From the NCBI GenBank assembly GCA_905147135.1, contig LR990039.1, forward strand, positions 30,439,708 through 30,503,707: DNA of 64,000 nt, in the 5' to 3' direction. The notes below the pieces were generated by a model. It did no database searches and was not told the origin of the DNA. It worked only from the letters and a program-made list of their open reading frames with translations. A program made the translations under genes and the position numbers. Below, piece after piece: positions 1-11,490 of the stretch (position 1 is its first letter; each line of letters opens with the position of its first letter). This DNA comes from Blastobasis lacticolella. Its lineage: Eukaryota; Arthropoda; Insecta; Lepidoptera; Blastobasidae.

Positions 1-294
1 ATTATTATTATTAATCATTTATTTTAGACCATATAAATACGGTTTTTAACAGTCCTTATTATATTTTGATTGCAAAATTACTTATAAAATAATAAGTGCT
101 ATAAGTAATGGGAGCTATTCTATAATAAAATGCAAATAGCAGTGTCTTACTTCGTGGGCGGCATATTGGACCCTGTGCGCAGCGAAGGACATTTTCTGAG
201 AGCAAGTGTGTAAGTGAGCAAGAGTTACCTTCCGAGGTACCATACGGTACTGCCTGAAATTCATAATGCGTAAATTTTTTGAACATATATAAAG
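1..294. other. AT-rich flank without recognised features
   Basis: Simple AT-rich sequence. No conserved reading frame, tRNA fold or terminal inverted repeat was recognised. The LINE relic that follows begins close to 295. Confidence 0.4.
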
Positions 295-615
295 CTCACG
301 CCTGTGTCTCACAGGTGGGGTTTTCAGAGACTATGAACCGCCACTTTGCTCTATCCAAACATCTCGTTTTATTCTTGCCTCTGCGGACCCCAGCTTTTTC
401 GATAACATTACTGATCTGATCAGTGAATGTTTTTCTGGGTCGTCCTCTTAAGAGCCAGTTTTCCAAATTCGCGCTATATACTTCTTTCGTCAATCTTCTT
501 TCATCCACTCGCTGTACTACACGCCCAAACCATCCCAACATCCCTCTTTCTTTTCCTTGAATAACATTTGTACTGATCCCGTCCAACATTACCTTCGTAA
601 ATAGGCGCAGGTTCG
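295..615 (-). mobile_element. 3' end of a non-LTR retrotransposon (RT C-terminus relic)
   Basis: The minus strand encodes about 90 residues typical of the C-terminal tail of lepidopteran RTE-like reverse transcriptases: a GWFGRVV motif, then RRLTKEVY, GRPRKTF, a VIEKAGVR motif and a final DRAKWR. The 3' end at 295-355 (CACAGGTGGGG and CCGCCACTTTGCTC-like words) recurs at 56275-56345, so both are 3' ends of one LINE family. The catalytic RT core is absent, making this a 5'-truncated dead copy. Confidence 0.75.
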
Positions 616-828
616 TCGATTTGCGTAGAATGCCCGGTATATGTTGTCTTATCTACCCGCAGAGAGGCAGCGCTCGCGTTCCTCCAACTCAGTCCGCGTT
701 GCTGCGCTCGCCCCCTGGACCGTACCAGGGAATTCGTGGACGAACTAGCGCACAGCGGCCGTCGCGTACTGGACCTGACGAGGTTGGACGATGGAAGACA
801 TCTGAATGGGATACATGGTGACATCGCT

Positions 829-1395
829 ATGAACAACCTCGTGCAGGAGGTCAAGCTTAATTACGGGGTGAGTGGTGGCGAGGTCGTGCATAGCGGTAGT
901 GCTAGACCTGTCAAGGCGACGACGGGTGGCATGAATGGCCTTCATAGATACATCGTTATGAACAACCTCGTGCAGGAGGTCAAGCTTAATTACGGGGTGA
1001 GTGGTGGCGAGGTCGTGCATAGCGGTAGTGCTAGACCTGTCAAGGCGACGACGGGTGGCATGAATGGCCTTCATAGATACATCGTTATGAACAACCTCGT
1101 GCAGGAGGTCAAGCTTAATTACGGGGTGAGTGGTGGCGAGGTCGTGCATAGCGGTAGTGCTAGACCTGTCAAGGCGACGACGGGTGGCATGAATGGCCTT
1201 CATAGATACATCGTTATGAACAACCTCGTGCAGGAGGTCAAGCTTAATTACGGGGTGAGTGGTGGCGAGGTCGTGCATAGCGGTAGTGCTAGACCTGTCA
1301 AGGCGACGACGGGTGGCATGAATGGCCTTCATAGATACATCGTTATGAACAACCTCGTGCAGGAGGTCAAGCTTAATTACGGGGTGAGTGGTGGC
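829..1395. repeat. 129-bp minisatellite, four full units plus a partial one
   Basis: The word ATGAACAACCTCGTGCAGG starts at 829, 958, 1087, 1216 and 1345, giving an exact 129-bp period. Units 2 to 4 look identical and unit 1 differs at a few bases near its start. The fifth unit breaks off at about 1395, and degenerate pieces continue to about 1460. Because 129 is a multiple of three, open frames run through the array on both strands (736-1461 plus, 745-1332 minus). They are side effects of the period and not convincing genes. A diverged fragment of the unit lies at 1671-1709. Confidence 0.95.
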
Positions 1396-1594
1396 CTGTC
1401 ACAACCGACTGGGTTGCATATACATGGCCTTCATGGAGACACCGCCATATCAACCTCGTAAGGGGTATGGGGTGAGGGACGAAGTTTGGTTATGGAAATT
1501 TGTTTTTTTATTTATCGATGTAATGAGTTGTAAACTTGCTCTTCATTGGGAAAACTGTGCTCCCACGCCCTGCTCAAAAATATTAAATAAATAA

Positions 1595-1672
1595 GCTTTG
1601 GACAAATTCACACAGCGCCATCTAGCTCCAAAGCGAGCAAAGCTTGTGTTATGGGTGTTAGATAACTTTATA
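1595..1672 (-). repeat. Fragment of tRNA-related SINE, family B (tail part)
   Basis: Contains GCGCCATCTAGCTCC and AAGCTTGTGTTATGGGTG, which recur at 28970-29103 (opposite orientation) and 56385-56620 (same orientation, the most complete copy). The promoter-like head is missing here. Confidence 0.7.
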
Positions 1673-1904
1673 TATCGCTATGAACAACTTCGTGCAGGGG
1701 GTCAGGGGTTCTTTAATCGAAGTTGAGTTATAAAGCTACTCCTCATTGGTGAAGACTTGTGTCCGACACTGATAAAGGTAATTTTGTTAGCCCACAAAGA
1801 AAAAACGACAATCATAGCCTGCAGCAACAACTATTTCATTACGTGTACTAAAAATTCACATTTAATGTTAGTGACGACATAACCAACAAACCGTGTTGGC
1901 CGTG

Positions 1905-2162
1905 TGGTGTCTGGCAGAGTAGAATAGCACCAACCCCTTACACTCATGGGTGTCGTACAAGGCGACTAATGTTTTCGAGGCAAAAGATCAAGAGTCTCCT
2001 AAGTCTGGAAAATGGGCAGCAGCATTTTCCATTGTTACATTTAAACACTGCGATCTCCAACCCGCCTGCCAAACGTGGAGATTATGGCAATAACCTCCCC
2101 TTTCGTGGGAGAGGCCCTAAGTCCTGCAGTGGACTGTTACAGGCTGTGATGATGAACCAACA
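1905..2162 (+). repeat. Interspersed repeat, family D, copy 1
   Basis: A roughly 255-bp element running from TCTGGCAGAGTAGAATAGC to GGCTGTGATGATGAA. Close copies lie at 55693-55945 (+) and 59391-59606 (-), all three sharing the block CTCCCCTTTCGTGGGAGAGG. No coding capacity, and the class is not resolved. It ends about 30 bp before the splice acceptor of the first FHIP exon, and the 55693 copy ends about 50 bp before a PERK acceptor. Confidence 0.85.
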
Positions 2163-2190
2163 AACTAAACCGCAGTCACCATCCCAACAG

Positions 2191-5100
2191 AACCCGAACG
2201 AAACGCTGTTCGCCAACTACCACGCGTACCTATGCGACGCTCGCTTCGAGATCGTGTCGCGGACGCTGGCCTGCCTCAGTTGGAGTTCGCGCTACGACCG
2301 CGTACTGCCACCGAGGAAGGAGGCCAACAACAACTCGACCAGAGAAACGAGGGAAGCGGAGGTTCACAAAGAGCAGGATAGTCTGACTTCTGTCTGCACC
2401 AGCGGCTACGAGACGCTGAAAACTAGCGACACATCCGAGAAGGAGCCGCCGAGTTTGACCTCCCTCCCGGAGGTCGTGGAACCGGATAAAACCGGTGACA
2501 ACCAGCACGACAGTCTCACGTCTATAGGCGAGAGCTACGACAGCCTCAAGTACAAAGAGGAGGGCGAGGAGGAGGCGTTTGCGGAGGTCGCCTTCAGGAC
2601 GAGTTTGGCTGGTTCGGAGAGAAGGGCCGAGTTTGAACTGGAAATGCCGCTGGCTGGCTGCCAGGCGAATTGCGAGGCTGTTGTCGGTGAGTGGGACGCT
2701 TTTTTTGGGTATAACGTGGTCGCTGTCAGTATGTGGACTGTGAAAATGTTGTCTTTTCAATTATATTTTCGTATATTCTATCTGTGGAAACCTATAATTT
2801 CTGTTCTGCCAATATTGGTTTAATATTTTAATCATTGCTGTTGGTTTTCCTTAAGTAAAAAATAAAAAAATAATAATTTTAAAAGCGAGAGGATATGAGG
2901 ATTTATGGATATATGGACGAAGGTTGCTGAGTAACCGCTTGACGGTTTTCATGAATCTAGTGTTGTAGTTTGTAATCTGTATCCTAATTAATTATTTCAA
3001 TTATTAAGTTATCTTTTATACGAGGGCGACCCTTTCATAGTGATACCAACTAAAATAATGTCTGAATACATATCAGTTAATAAAAATTAGACAAACCATT
3101 AACAATTAACATCACTGATATACTATAATGAAATGTAACATTTCAACATCTAATACGATACTTTGCAATTATTTTATTGATGAATGTACTCGATTGTTTT
3201 AAAATAAACAATGATCTGCCTAGCTTGACGATTGTGAACGGTTTTCAATTTTGACTATTTTCGGCATGAAAACATCGATTTTTTTATGCATGACGCTGAT
3301 TATTCTTATTTTTTAACTATACTCTTTCGGTATTGCCAAAGTGATTTAAAAATTGGGAATTTTTATACCAAAATCCAAATGGTAACCGTTCGAATCGAGG
3401 TGAGCGATTCAAAAGTAGAGCCCCTAGTCCTTATTTATACTCAGTATAAACGAGTGTTTCGATTTTGAGTTTGAATTTACTATGCCCAGGTCCGCTGGTC
3501 GGGCGTCTGCTGGGCAAGTGTTCGTCGCTGCTATCGTCGGGCGTATCTGGCGCCTGTCGCGTGTCTGGCGCGCTGGCGCGACTGGCGGCCACGCCCGCGC
3601 CGTTGCTCGCTTCGCTTCTACTTGCGCCCGACTGGATGCGGGCGAAGAATGTGCCTTCACTGTACCAGGTGAGCATAATCTGGCAGTGTGATATGCGTCT
3701 AGTCTACAGCCTTTACAGCAAAGCGACTCTTAGACAACCCTAGAAATATATCGTTCTGAGCTTCGCTGTGGTCAGTATGCGGGCGAAGAATGTGCCTTCA
3801 CTGTATCAGGTAAGTATCGCTGTGGCAGTGATATAACAGCTGATATGTGGGCAAAGAATGTGCCTTAACTGTACTGTGGACGTGAGATCTGACGTCAAAA
3901 TAAAACCCTGTCATTGGCTTGAATCTATCCGTCATTTACAGCAATTGTTTTTCTGTTCAATAGCGCGGCAGTATTTCGACAACGGACCTTGCTTCTCACT
4001 AGCGCCATCTGTTGGACTTTATTTATTTAAAAATTTTAATGCGCAAATCACAGTAATTGGCGGATGTACGGAGTAAACGCCGCACAGGCGTTACGTTTTT
4101 GTACTCTGCCCATTCGTATTGCGCACTATGCAATCTAGTTTTATATCGTTTACAATAAATTTAGTGTTTAAACAGCAATCAACGGGTTCGGTTCTTTAAC
4201 ATCCCCCGTCTAACCCTTAGCTCCCAACTAAACTGTAGCACACTACAGCGGACTTAAAGCCTTTAGAGTGATTGTGTACTAGCCTAAACCCTCATTCCAC
4301 CTAACTGTTGTTGTCCACCCCCAGATCCTGTGCCAGCTGAGAGAGGAAGTGGAGGCGGTGACGGCGGCGGCGTCCCCGGCGGCGGCGGCGCGGCTCGTGG
4401 ACCAGGCGCGGGTGTACCTCGTGCGCCGCGAGATGGCGCTGGCTGGCGGGAGGGGCGCGCACGTGGCTGACGGTAAGAGCCGAATTGGTAGGCCAATGTC
4501 GGAAGCGGCTTTGAACGCTGTCGCTGCGGCCGCGCTGTCCCGGGCTCGGTTCGCTGGAGGAGGGAGTGGAGGAGGTGACCTCGTGCGCCGCGAGATGGCG
4601 CTGGCTTGCGGTACTTATTTGTTTTTTTCATTTTCTCCATTCAACATTGTGTATTCCCTGATCAAAATAATCTTGATGCCTTCAAGCATAGCCTCCTTCA
4701 TCTACAAGCCATGCGCAGAAGTTTGACAACGTCGCTTTTTTTAATTTTAGTATACCTGAAAATTACTGTAGAACTTTCTTCGCGGTCGTCGTCGTTTAAT
4801 GTTATTAGTTATTTAAGTGATTGAGTATATGCATTAGTTAGATAATATGAAATTGGATAGATTCCTGTACTATTTACCTATCTACCTACTTGGATTATAT
4901 CCTATTACCCTATTAATAACATAAATGCGAAAGTTTGAAAGGCTTGATGGAAGTTTGGATGGATGAATGTTACTTCGTCATGCAAAATTTACCCAACAGA
5001 TTTAAATGAAATTTGGCAGTAATGTAGCATATAACCCAGAATAGTATATAGGCTATATTTAATCCCATAATTATTTGTGGTTCCCGCGGGCGCGGGTCTG

Positions 5101-7601
5101 GAACATTATCCTACTAATACTATAAATGCGCAAGTTTGTGGGTATGTTTGTTACCTTTTCACGCCTAAACGGATGAACGGATTTGGATGAAATTTGGCAG
5201 TAATATAGCATGTAACCCAGAACAGTATATAGGCTATAATTTACGGCTATACGGGGTATCGCACCAGTCACTAGACGAGCGCGTTTTACTGGTACCTTTT
5301 CAACGCTGCCATCACCGTGGTATATTTTAGTTGTTGTGATAACTTCCTCTTCGCTAAAATGTTTACTACATACGAAGGAACCAACAGTGGGACTCCAGTT
5401 CGCTCGGGAAATAGCAGAAGTCCATTTTTTTAAAAGATATTCATTCTTTGGAAACGAAAAAGTCGGCACAGCCTCTTGTCCGTTTTTTAGCGTTACATCG
5501 TAATTTGACCTACATTTTTCTATGCAACAACGCCTAGGCATCTGTTGGAGAAATATTACTATTTTAAAACAGAATTTGAATGATAAAATAAGTAAAAAGC
5601 TAACAACAAAAATGATCGAGGATTGTTTTTTACTAATCGTATTTATCCATATTTGGCGCAATTATAAATATATTTACTTTTATTTACCTTCGTAGATGGT
5701 CCATACAATTCGTTTATTTATAGTTTTGATAATATATTTTAAATTTATTAGCTTAAAATTCAAAATATTCCCGCTCATTGACATGTAAACAATGAGTGAA
5801 TCGGTTCACAGCGACGTTGCCGTTCCGTGCTACAGCATGGCTTGTAGATAAAGGAGGCTATGCTTCAAGGCAATAGAGTGCAATTCTATTTGAATTAATT
5901 TGCATATGATTTGAACAAATTGGCTGAGTTAGGCCCCGAGTACTACCATCTTTATCTATACGTTCGGGCATTATCAAATCTAAAATATTTTAAAGAAAGT
6001 TCAAGATTCAAAGATTCAAAATATTTATTTGTAAAACATAGGTATTACAGATGTTTTCATTATCTTCAATAGTTTCTCTATCCTTTGCCCGCATGCTGGG
6101 GCGTACAAATCTTCAAATATAATTGTTTCATTTGTCATTTGGTAAATAATAAAATCTTCCACTAATAATAATTTCAAAAAATTTAAATTTCAATAATTAA
6201 GTTATAAAATAATCGATAAATAAAACCATGTCATTAAAAATGACAATTATCACTTAATAATATTGTAATCAAAAATTAAAAACAATGTCAATATGAATAA
6301 ATAAATGTTTTTGCTGGCAGCGTCGAGCCAAGAGTCCGCTGCGAGCCCGGAGCCCGCGCGCGCCGAAACGCCGTTCCGTCGCGCGGACGGGAAGCGGCGC
6401 AGCATCACCTCCATCAGCCTCTCCAATATGTTCGGACGGCGGTTGTCTTGTGAGTATGCGCCGTGGCACTATTCTTGCTTTTTATTTTTTGTTAAAACAT
6501 TATAAAAAAGTCACTGAAATTGATCTTCGACAATATACGACTGTCGAAAATATTTTTTGGCTGCAATAAACGTCATTTTCAATGTCATTATTAATGGAGA
6601 TTTGTGGAACAAATGTCAAATTCGAGCTGTCACAGCGCGAGATTTAGGCCCCAGGTGCGCATTAGCGTATCTAGGGCTATTTTCCAGGGGGGCCTGGCCC
6701 CTGAGGTGGCCGATAAAGCTGAGTTAATCGCCAATGTACAGTCAGTGAGCACCCCATCCTGGGGTGGGCACCAGACCATTCTGGGGTGGGCACGGCCCAC
6801 CCGGCTCCCCCCCTTTCTACGCCTATGAAGGTGCGTTGTACTGTAAAAGATTGACCAAACTGGCAGTTCGAAATATGCGGATGCTAAAAAATGTATTACA
6901 TGACGCCTTATGGACGCAACCACATGGGTCTTTTTCTGTCTGCCTGTCAAAAAAAGTGACGTTTGAGCCAATGATCCGATTAGGAAAGTGTCAAGTTTGA
7001 GAAAATTACGATGTCGGCCGGAGCGCTTCATCCGCCTAGGCCAATTTTTGTATAATTTGCATACAGTATGCTGAATTCTTTGTACACCATTGTGAGAAAT
7101 TATGAAAACGTGTAATAAGTATATTTAACAAATATTTGCTCTTTATATGATTACGATAGTCTAAAAGCTCCTTATAGCTTTGAAGAGACGTTTTGCAGCC
7201 ACATATTGGCAGATCTAGCAGATCGATTTGACAGATCAGGTAATGACAGTGTAGCGCCTGCCATCTGACCTCCTAGACCATGTTAACACAACCTGACCAG
7301 ATGACCCTCTGGGACACCTGGTCACCAAGCGCAAGCACCTACGTCCTATACAATAACATAACTCAATCCCTCAGCATCGTCCCCGCACGGCCCCCAAGCC
7401 GCGATACCGCCCATCCCCCAGCGGCCCACGTTCATCGACGAGTCCTATTGGAACCAATCGGCGACCGTACGCTCCATCCTCAACGCCGTCATACTGGACG
7501 AGTGGGTGAAGGAACTGGCAGCGTTGTGCGAAGAGCACGCGTTGCGACTGGCGGCCGCTCACTACGAAGACGACACTTACATACGCGCGGTCGGGTTATG
7601 A
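2191..7601 (+). CDS. FHIP: FHIP family protein (FAM160/RAI16-like), C-terminal five exons
   Basis: Proposed coding exons are 2191-2686, 3490-3668, 4325-4472, 6321-6449 and 7375-7601 (TGA stop). Together they give 392 residues in one consistent frame, with intron phases 1, 0, 1 and 1 and GT-AG borders. The N-terminal exons lie left of the window. Recognition rests on family resemblance recalled from FHIP proteins: a YHAYLCDARFEI segment, a GPLVGRLLGKCSSLL segment followed by LARLAATPAPLLASLLL, then ILCQLREEVEAV and a DEWVKELAALCEEHA tail. Known FHIP proteins join FTS and Hook adaptors and connect early endosomes to dynein. A low-complexity acidic insert (about residues 40-130 of the visible part) is probably disordered. 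Exon 2 and exon 3 ends are partly duplicated in the introns that follow them. The exact first acceptor (2190 or an AG 15 bp upstream) is uncertain. Confidence 0.78.
3774..3885 (+). repeat. Two tandem copies of a FHIP exon 3' end with its splice donor
   Basis: The end of FHIP exon 2 (ATGCGGGCGAAGAATGTGCC through CAG and GTGAGC at 3669) is repeated at about 3778-3835 with a good donor (CAGGTAAGT), and again more diverged at about 3847-3885 (ATGTGGGCAAAGAATGTGCC) where the donor is degraded. These are intronic relics of a local exon-end duplication. Confidence 0.85.
4570..4612 (+). repeat. Intronic duplicate of part of FHIP exon 3
   Basis: ACCTCGTGCGCCGCGAGATG and the following GCGCTGGCT occur in the coding exon at about 4417-4445 and again here at about 4578-4606, followed by GCGGTAC instead of GCGGGAGG. 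The copy sits 100 bp past the authentic donor (4473) and keeps a possible weak GT donor. Confidence 0.8.
4905..5250. repeat. Two tandem copies of a dispersed lepidopteran-type repeat
   Basis: The motif ATAAATGCGNAAGTTTG followed by GATGAAATTTGGCAGTAAT and CAGTATATAGGCTATA occurs at about 4920-5057 and again at about 5120-5243, separated by a GC-rich link (GGTTCCCGCGGGCGCGGGTC). Sequences of this type are very common in moth and butterfly genomes. Class not assigned. Confidence 0.7.
5250..5541 (-). pseudogene. THAP-type zinc finger fragment
   Basis: From ATG at 5541 the minus strand reads a THAP-like domain: MPRRCCIEKCRSNY, then VPTFSFPKN, KKWTSAI, and SFVCSKHFSEEE. This matches the C2CH pattern (CxxxxC, a conserved W and a final CxxH) of this DNA-binding family. 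After about 95 residues the frame runs straight into the dispersed repeat at 5120-5250, so the rest of the protein is missing. It lies antisense in a FHIP intron. It could be the first exon of a P-element-like transposase or a captured THAP gene exon. No intact downstream partner was found. Confidence 0.72.
5700..6320. other. FHIP intron 3, distal part, nothing recognised
   Basis: AT-rich sequence without an open frame or clear repeat structure, ending in a short pyrimidine stretch and the acceptor TTGCTGGCAG at 6311-6320. Confidence 0.35.
6640..6835 (+). repeat. Dispersed repeat with GGGGTGGGCACCAGACCATT core
   Basis: The block GGGGTGGGCACCAGACCATT followed by CTGGGG and a C-rich run ending in CTACGCCTATG recurs at 18908-18960. 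The left edge GCGTATCTAGGGC is roughly inverse to the right edge CTACGCCTATG, suggesting a small inverted-repeat element. Confidence 0.6.
7216..7310 (-). mobile_element. Fragment of tRNA-derived SINE, family A
   Basis: Minus-strand body segment of family A (GCCATCTGACCTCC and the CTGACCAGAT block), diverged and internally deleted. It abuts the last FHIP exon's acceptor region (exon starts at 7375). Confidence 0.6.
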
Positions 7602-10600
7602 CTGAGCGCCGAACGCGAGGCAGCCACGCAGCCGCGCGCTATACGGCCACGGAACTGAGCCCCCATTGGGCGACGGTGGCCACGCAACTGAGCCCCCATT
7701 GGGCGACGTTGGCCACGCCCAACCAGGCTGGCCAATCACAACCGAGCGTCAGAATCGACCAGCGACGTGATGCGATGTGCAAATCCACTCCCTGACGGGT
7801 GGAGTAAGCCTTATTTTTGATTGTACATTATTTAGACATGCAGTGTCCTATTTTACTCGCGCTTGCGTGGCGAGAGCTGTGAATATGTTGTTTTAAGGGA
7901 ACGTAGTGTGCAATGGATACCGATTCGGTGTCGTACAATCAGTACATCTGATTTCAAATAGGAATAACATTTCGGACTGGAGTCCAGAGCCGCCAAACTA
8001 CATGTTGTAGTAACAAATCTTGGATCTTGTCTCGTCCTCCGACGCTCGGAAAGCACACCCATAGTCCATTATATTTTTGTTGTAACATGTTATTTATTTG
8101 TATATCACAGATTTGGTACTACACCGCAAGTCTGGTTGCTCAAGGCTGTTGTCCTATTTATTATATATTATTATTAGATATGCGTAACTTGTCTGTCTGA
8201 ATATGCCTCCACTTGTTTTTCTACGGTTTCCGAACCGATGCAAGTTATGCTTTCTAATGCCCTGCATTAAAGTCAATTAAACGGAAACCTTGAATTCAAG
8301 TAGGTACCTGGCCTTATAATGTAAATATATTAAATCGAGCAATGATTCAATAATATTTTATTATAGTTTTAAGATGTAAACAATTTTAATGTCTTATGAA
8401 CAAATATTATACAATTATGAACTGCCACGTTCAAAATAAAAAAAATTACATAATTTATATGTTCGAAATATGGAAATACGTGTAACTTTGCCATCAGGAC
8501 TACTTCGTTCACTTCAACTCTAGCACTTCCAAAAAATTCTTATTAGTAAGTGTCCAATGTTTCAAGTTTGTGTTTGAATACTGGCAAAGAAGATATATTT
8601 ATCTCATTATGCGAATTTCCATATTTAGATTTGTAATGTTAGTATAACTGTTAACACAATCTGCTCGCTTGCTTTATTGCAATGATTCATCACGTCTTTC
8701 CAACGTTTGGAAACTTGAAAAGAATTTAGCAATTTAAACTATCCGTTGAAATGGTTCGTTGTAGATACAACAACAACACAACAGTCTTGAACTAATTTAA
8801 GAACGATCGAAACCGAAACAGCGCTAAATTCTTTTCTAGAAACGCTAAATTATATTCAAAGAATTCAACTTGAGTTAACGGTATATACTGCTTGTTGAAT
8901 AGTTGTAATTAAAACTTATTGATAAACATTTTGCCATGAAAGCAATTTTGAACTGTGATGTTTATAATGTTCAAAAATTATAAAGAATTGGATTATTTTT
9001 GTACAAAAAAAAAACATTTTCAGCTTTATTTACTCGCATGAAAATTTTATTATTTGATACAAACTAATTTTATTTTAATAATAGTTCTTTTTTATTTTGT
9101 TTTGCTTAATTGACATATATTTAGTAGCTACTATTAATAATAATAATAATAATAATTAATATTTGTTTCATCAATTTTATTAGAACAATAACCAAATTTC
9201 TTATATATATAGCTTTCTGTTCCCCTGTGGGGTAAATGACGTCCAGAATTGTGTGCCTATAGAATTAGGTTCGACAAAAAAGCAGTAGAGTCGACTATTT
9301 CCCTTGTCTGTTATTGGAAGTTTAAATTACATCAACATCTTATTTAAAGAAGAAACTAAGTTGATATTATAAGATATAAATAGAGTGATGTATAGTCCCA
9401 GTCTTACAATCCTGAATCACCAATCACTGGATTAAATAACAAGTTCAAAAATAAATTATTGTTCGTACTTTGTGAGATCCAATATCCTGTAAAATTTAAA
9501 AGCAAGTTTTTCGTAAGAATCTGCTATTGTACGTAGGATAGTGGAAAGAGAGATTGCTTTTAAAAATGCAATTATTTATGTAGTAGGTACAGTAGTGTTG
9601 GAATACAGTGTAGAATACAAGTCACCATTACCTCCGCCGTGTAAGGAGAAATCGCGGTTGTAAGGAAACTGTAAATACTAACAAGTAACTAACACCATAT
9701 TAAACGAATGTTAACAAAACCAAAAAATAGGGAATAGATATTTGAATTTAACATTTGGATAAATAATAATGATATAGGTATCGTAAAGAGAGGCCCATCG
9801 GCAAGAGACTTCAACTAGTCGCAGGATTCCCAGCTCAAGACCTTGGACAATCTCACTTCGTAGAAGACACGCCTAGTGTGACGTGCTCGCTAACACGAAT
9901 ATAAAATTTAACAATAACCGTAAAACATTCAACTAATTGTCAACACATTATAGAATGGAAAGGGTATGATTCTGAGCTAAAATCCTCAATAGATACTAAA
10001 CGCTCATAACATCTGCAGTGCAATTTCAAACTTGGTTAAAATAGTAATGTTACAAATCAATGATAGCTATATGAATTAGGGGCCTGCTGGGTCCATATAC
10101 CCATTCCTGTAACATTTTTCGAAAAGTTCACGATACCAATAGAAATTCAAATAAAATCATTATCAAAGTATTGTAGAGTGAACGTGTAGTAAAAGAATTT
10201 ACGGTTATAATTTATAGGACTGCGAATTAGATACGAGACAGCGCAATAGTACCGTTACTGCAAATTGCTTATATTAACTTCTAACAGAAGAATATCAGAG
10301 CCGGTTGTGAAAAGCAAAGGTGTTTCTAATATCATTCCTTTGGCTTTACTCATTATTGTCTTTGGCATAACCGTAAGAACGACACTATGAAGACTGACGA
10401 AGGCAACGATTCAGCCTTTTCGTACGTCCATTTCCGTCCAATGGAAACTATCTATATTTCATTTTAATCAAATTAATTTCAACACTCCCTTTCATTACAT
10501 AACGGAAAAATATCCATCTCTTCGAAATCATTTCGTACAGGTACAAAAAAATTGTTGTCTCACGCTCACTACCGTTTTTACACTTTCAAACATGTGCAAT

Positions 10601-10960
10601 AAGGTTGAATTTTACAGTTCAGAGGGTTGTAGTGTGGGAGTTAGGGAGGTTAAAACATCTGTAAACCGTGAAGCTGACCGGTCAAGCAATAGCTTTTAGT
10701 CTGTTGATTTAAATGAAAATAATTTTGGGTCACGAATAGAGACTATTAAAGAAGTGAATTCACCACGACTGTGTGGTTATTATAATCCAGATTGTGAATG
10801 TTGCACAATTTTTACAAAATAAAGTACTTATGTACCTAATATTTTTTATCATCTTGAATAGATATTTTTAATAAAATGGTTTGACAACATTGTTTAATGA
10901 TTTTTATTTACACCCATCCTTTTTATAGTGTTATTATCATCACACTGGCGTTAATATCCG
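7602..10960. other. Intergenic region after FHIP
   Basis: Contains the presumed FHIP 3' UTR, then AT-rich sequence with no supported gene. A short (TAA)n run lies at about 9133-9165. No tRNA, TIR element or coding exon was recognised. Confidence 0.4.
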
Positions 10961-10964
10961 GGGC

Positions 10965-11490
10965 TTGGGCCAAATAGTGGGAGGTAACAGGTGTCATTTG
11001 TGGCCCCAAAATGCCGATAAAGCTGAAGGGACGGGTCTATAACATTAGATCTGCTGTCCTATACGGTAGCGAGACTTGGCCCCTACTAGAGCGACACAAT
11101 CAGGAGCTATGCGTCACGGAAATGAAGATGCTGCGGTGGATGTGTAGAATTTCACGGAAGGGTCGCGTTTGGAACGCCCACATCCTGGGTAGCCTTGGCG
11201 TCCGTGACATCGCAGATAAACTGCAAGATTGCCCTCTTGCGCAGACCGGCAAGTTATGTGGGGAACAAGTGTCTGGCCATGCCGCCCCCGCCAGGCACGT
11301 TAAGGCCGGCCCAAGAAGCGATGGCTTGACGTAGTCAGGAATGATACGCGTGCCAATAAGCTCACAACTAAAGATGCCGAAGACCGAGTGAGGTAGCCCA
11401 AGAGTAGCAGGAAGGCGGACCCTGGGCCCTCGTGTGCCGCGAGGACCGATGGGCCCAGAGGGACATAACGCCAAGATGAGGATGATGATT
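10965..11490 (+). mobile_element. RTE-like LINE 3' end, RT C-terminus relic
   Basis: The frame from 11011 carries the typical RT thumb region (VLYGSETWPL, then EMKMLRWMCRISRKGRVWN and GSLGVRDIADKL), interrupted further on by frame changes. The 3' tail GGCGGACCCTGGGCCCTCGT followed by ATAACGCCAAGATGA is closely similar to the tail of SINE family A (for example 62650-62705), implying a LINE/SINE partnership. The copy is truncated at its 5' end and defective. Confidence 0.8.

Noticed and set aside
829..1395. CRISPR-like array
   Set aside because: Units are contiguous with no variable spacers, and the genome is clearly animal.
736..1461. 241-residue and 195-residue open frames over the 129-bp array
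   Set aside because: Both strands are open because the period is divisible by three. No domain, no splice logic and no non-repeat coding part.
4284..4640. Minus-strand frame over FHIP exon 3 (Pro/Arg-rich)
   Set aside because: Shadow of the GC-rich sense exon.
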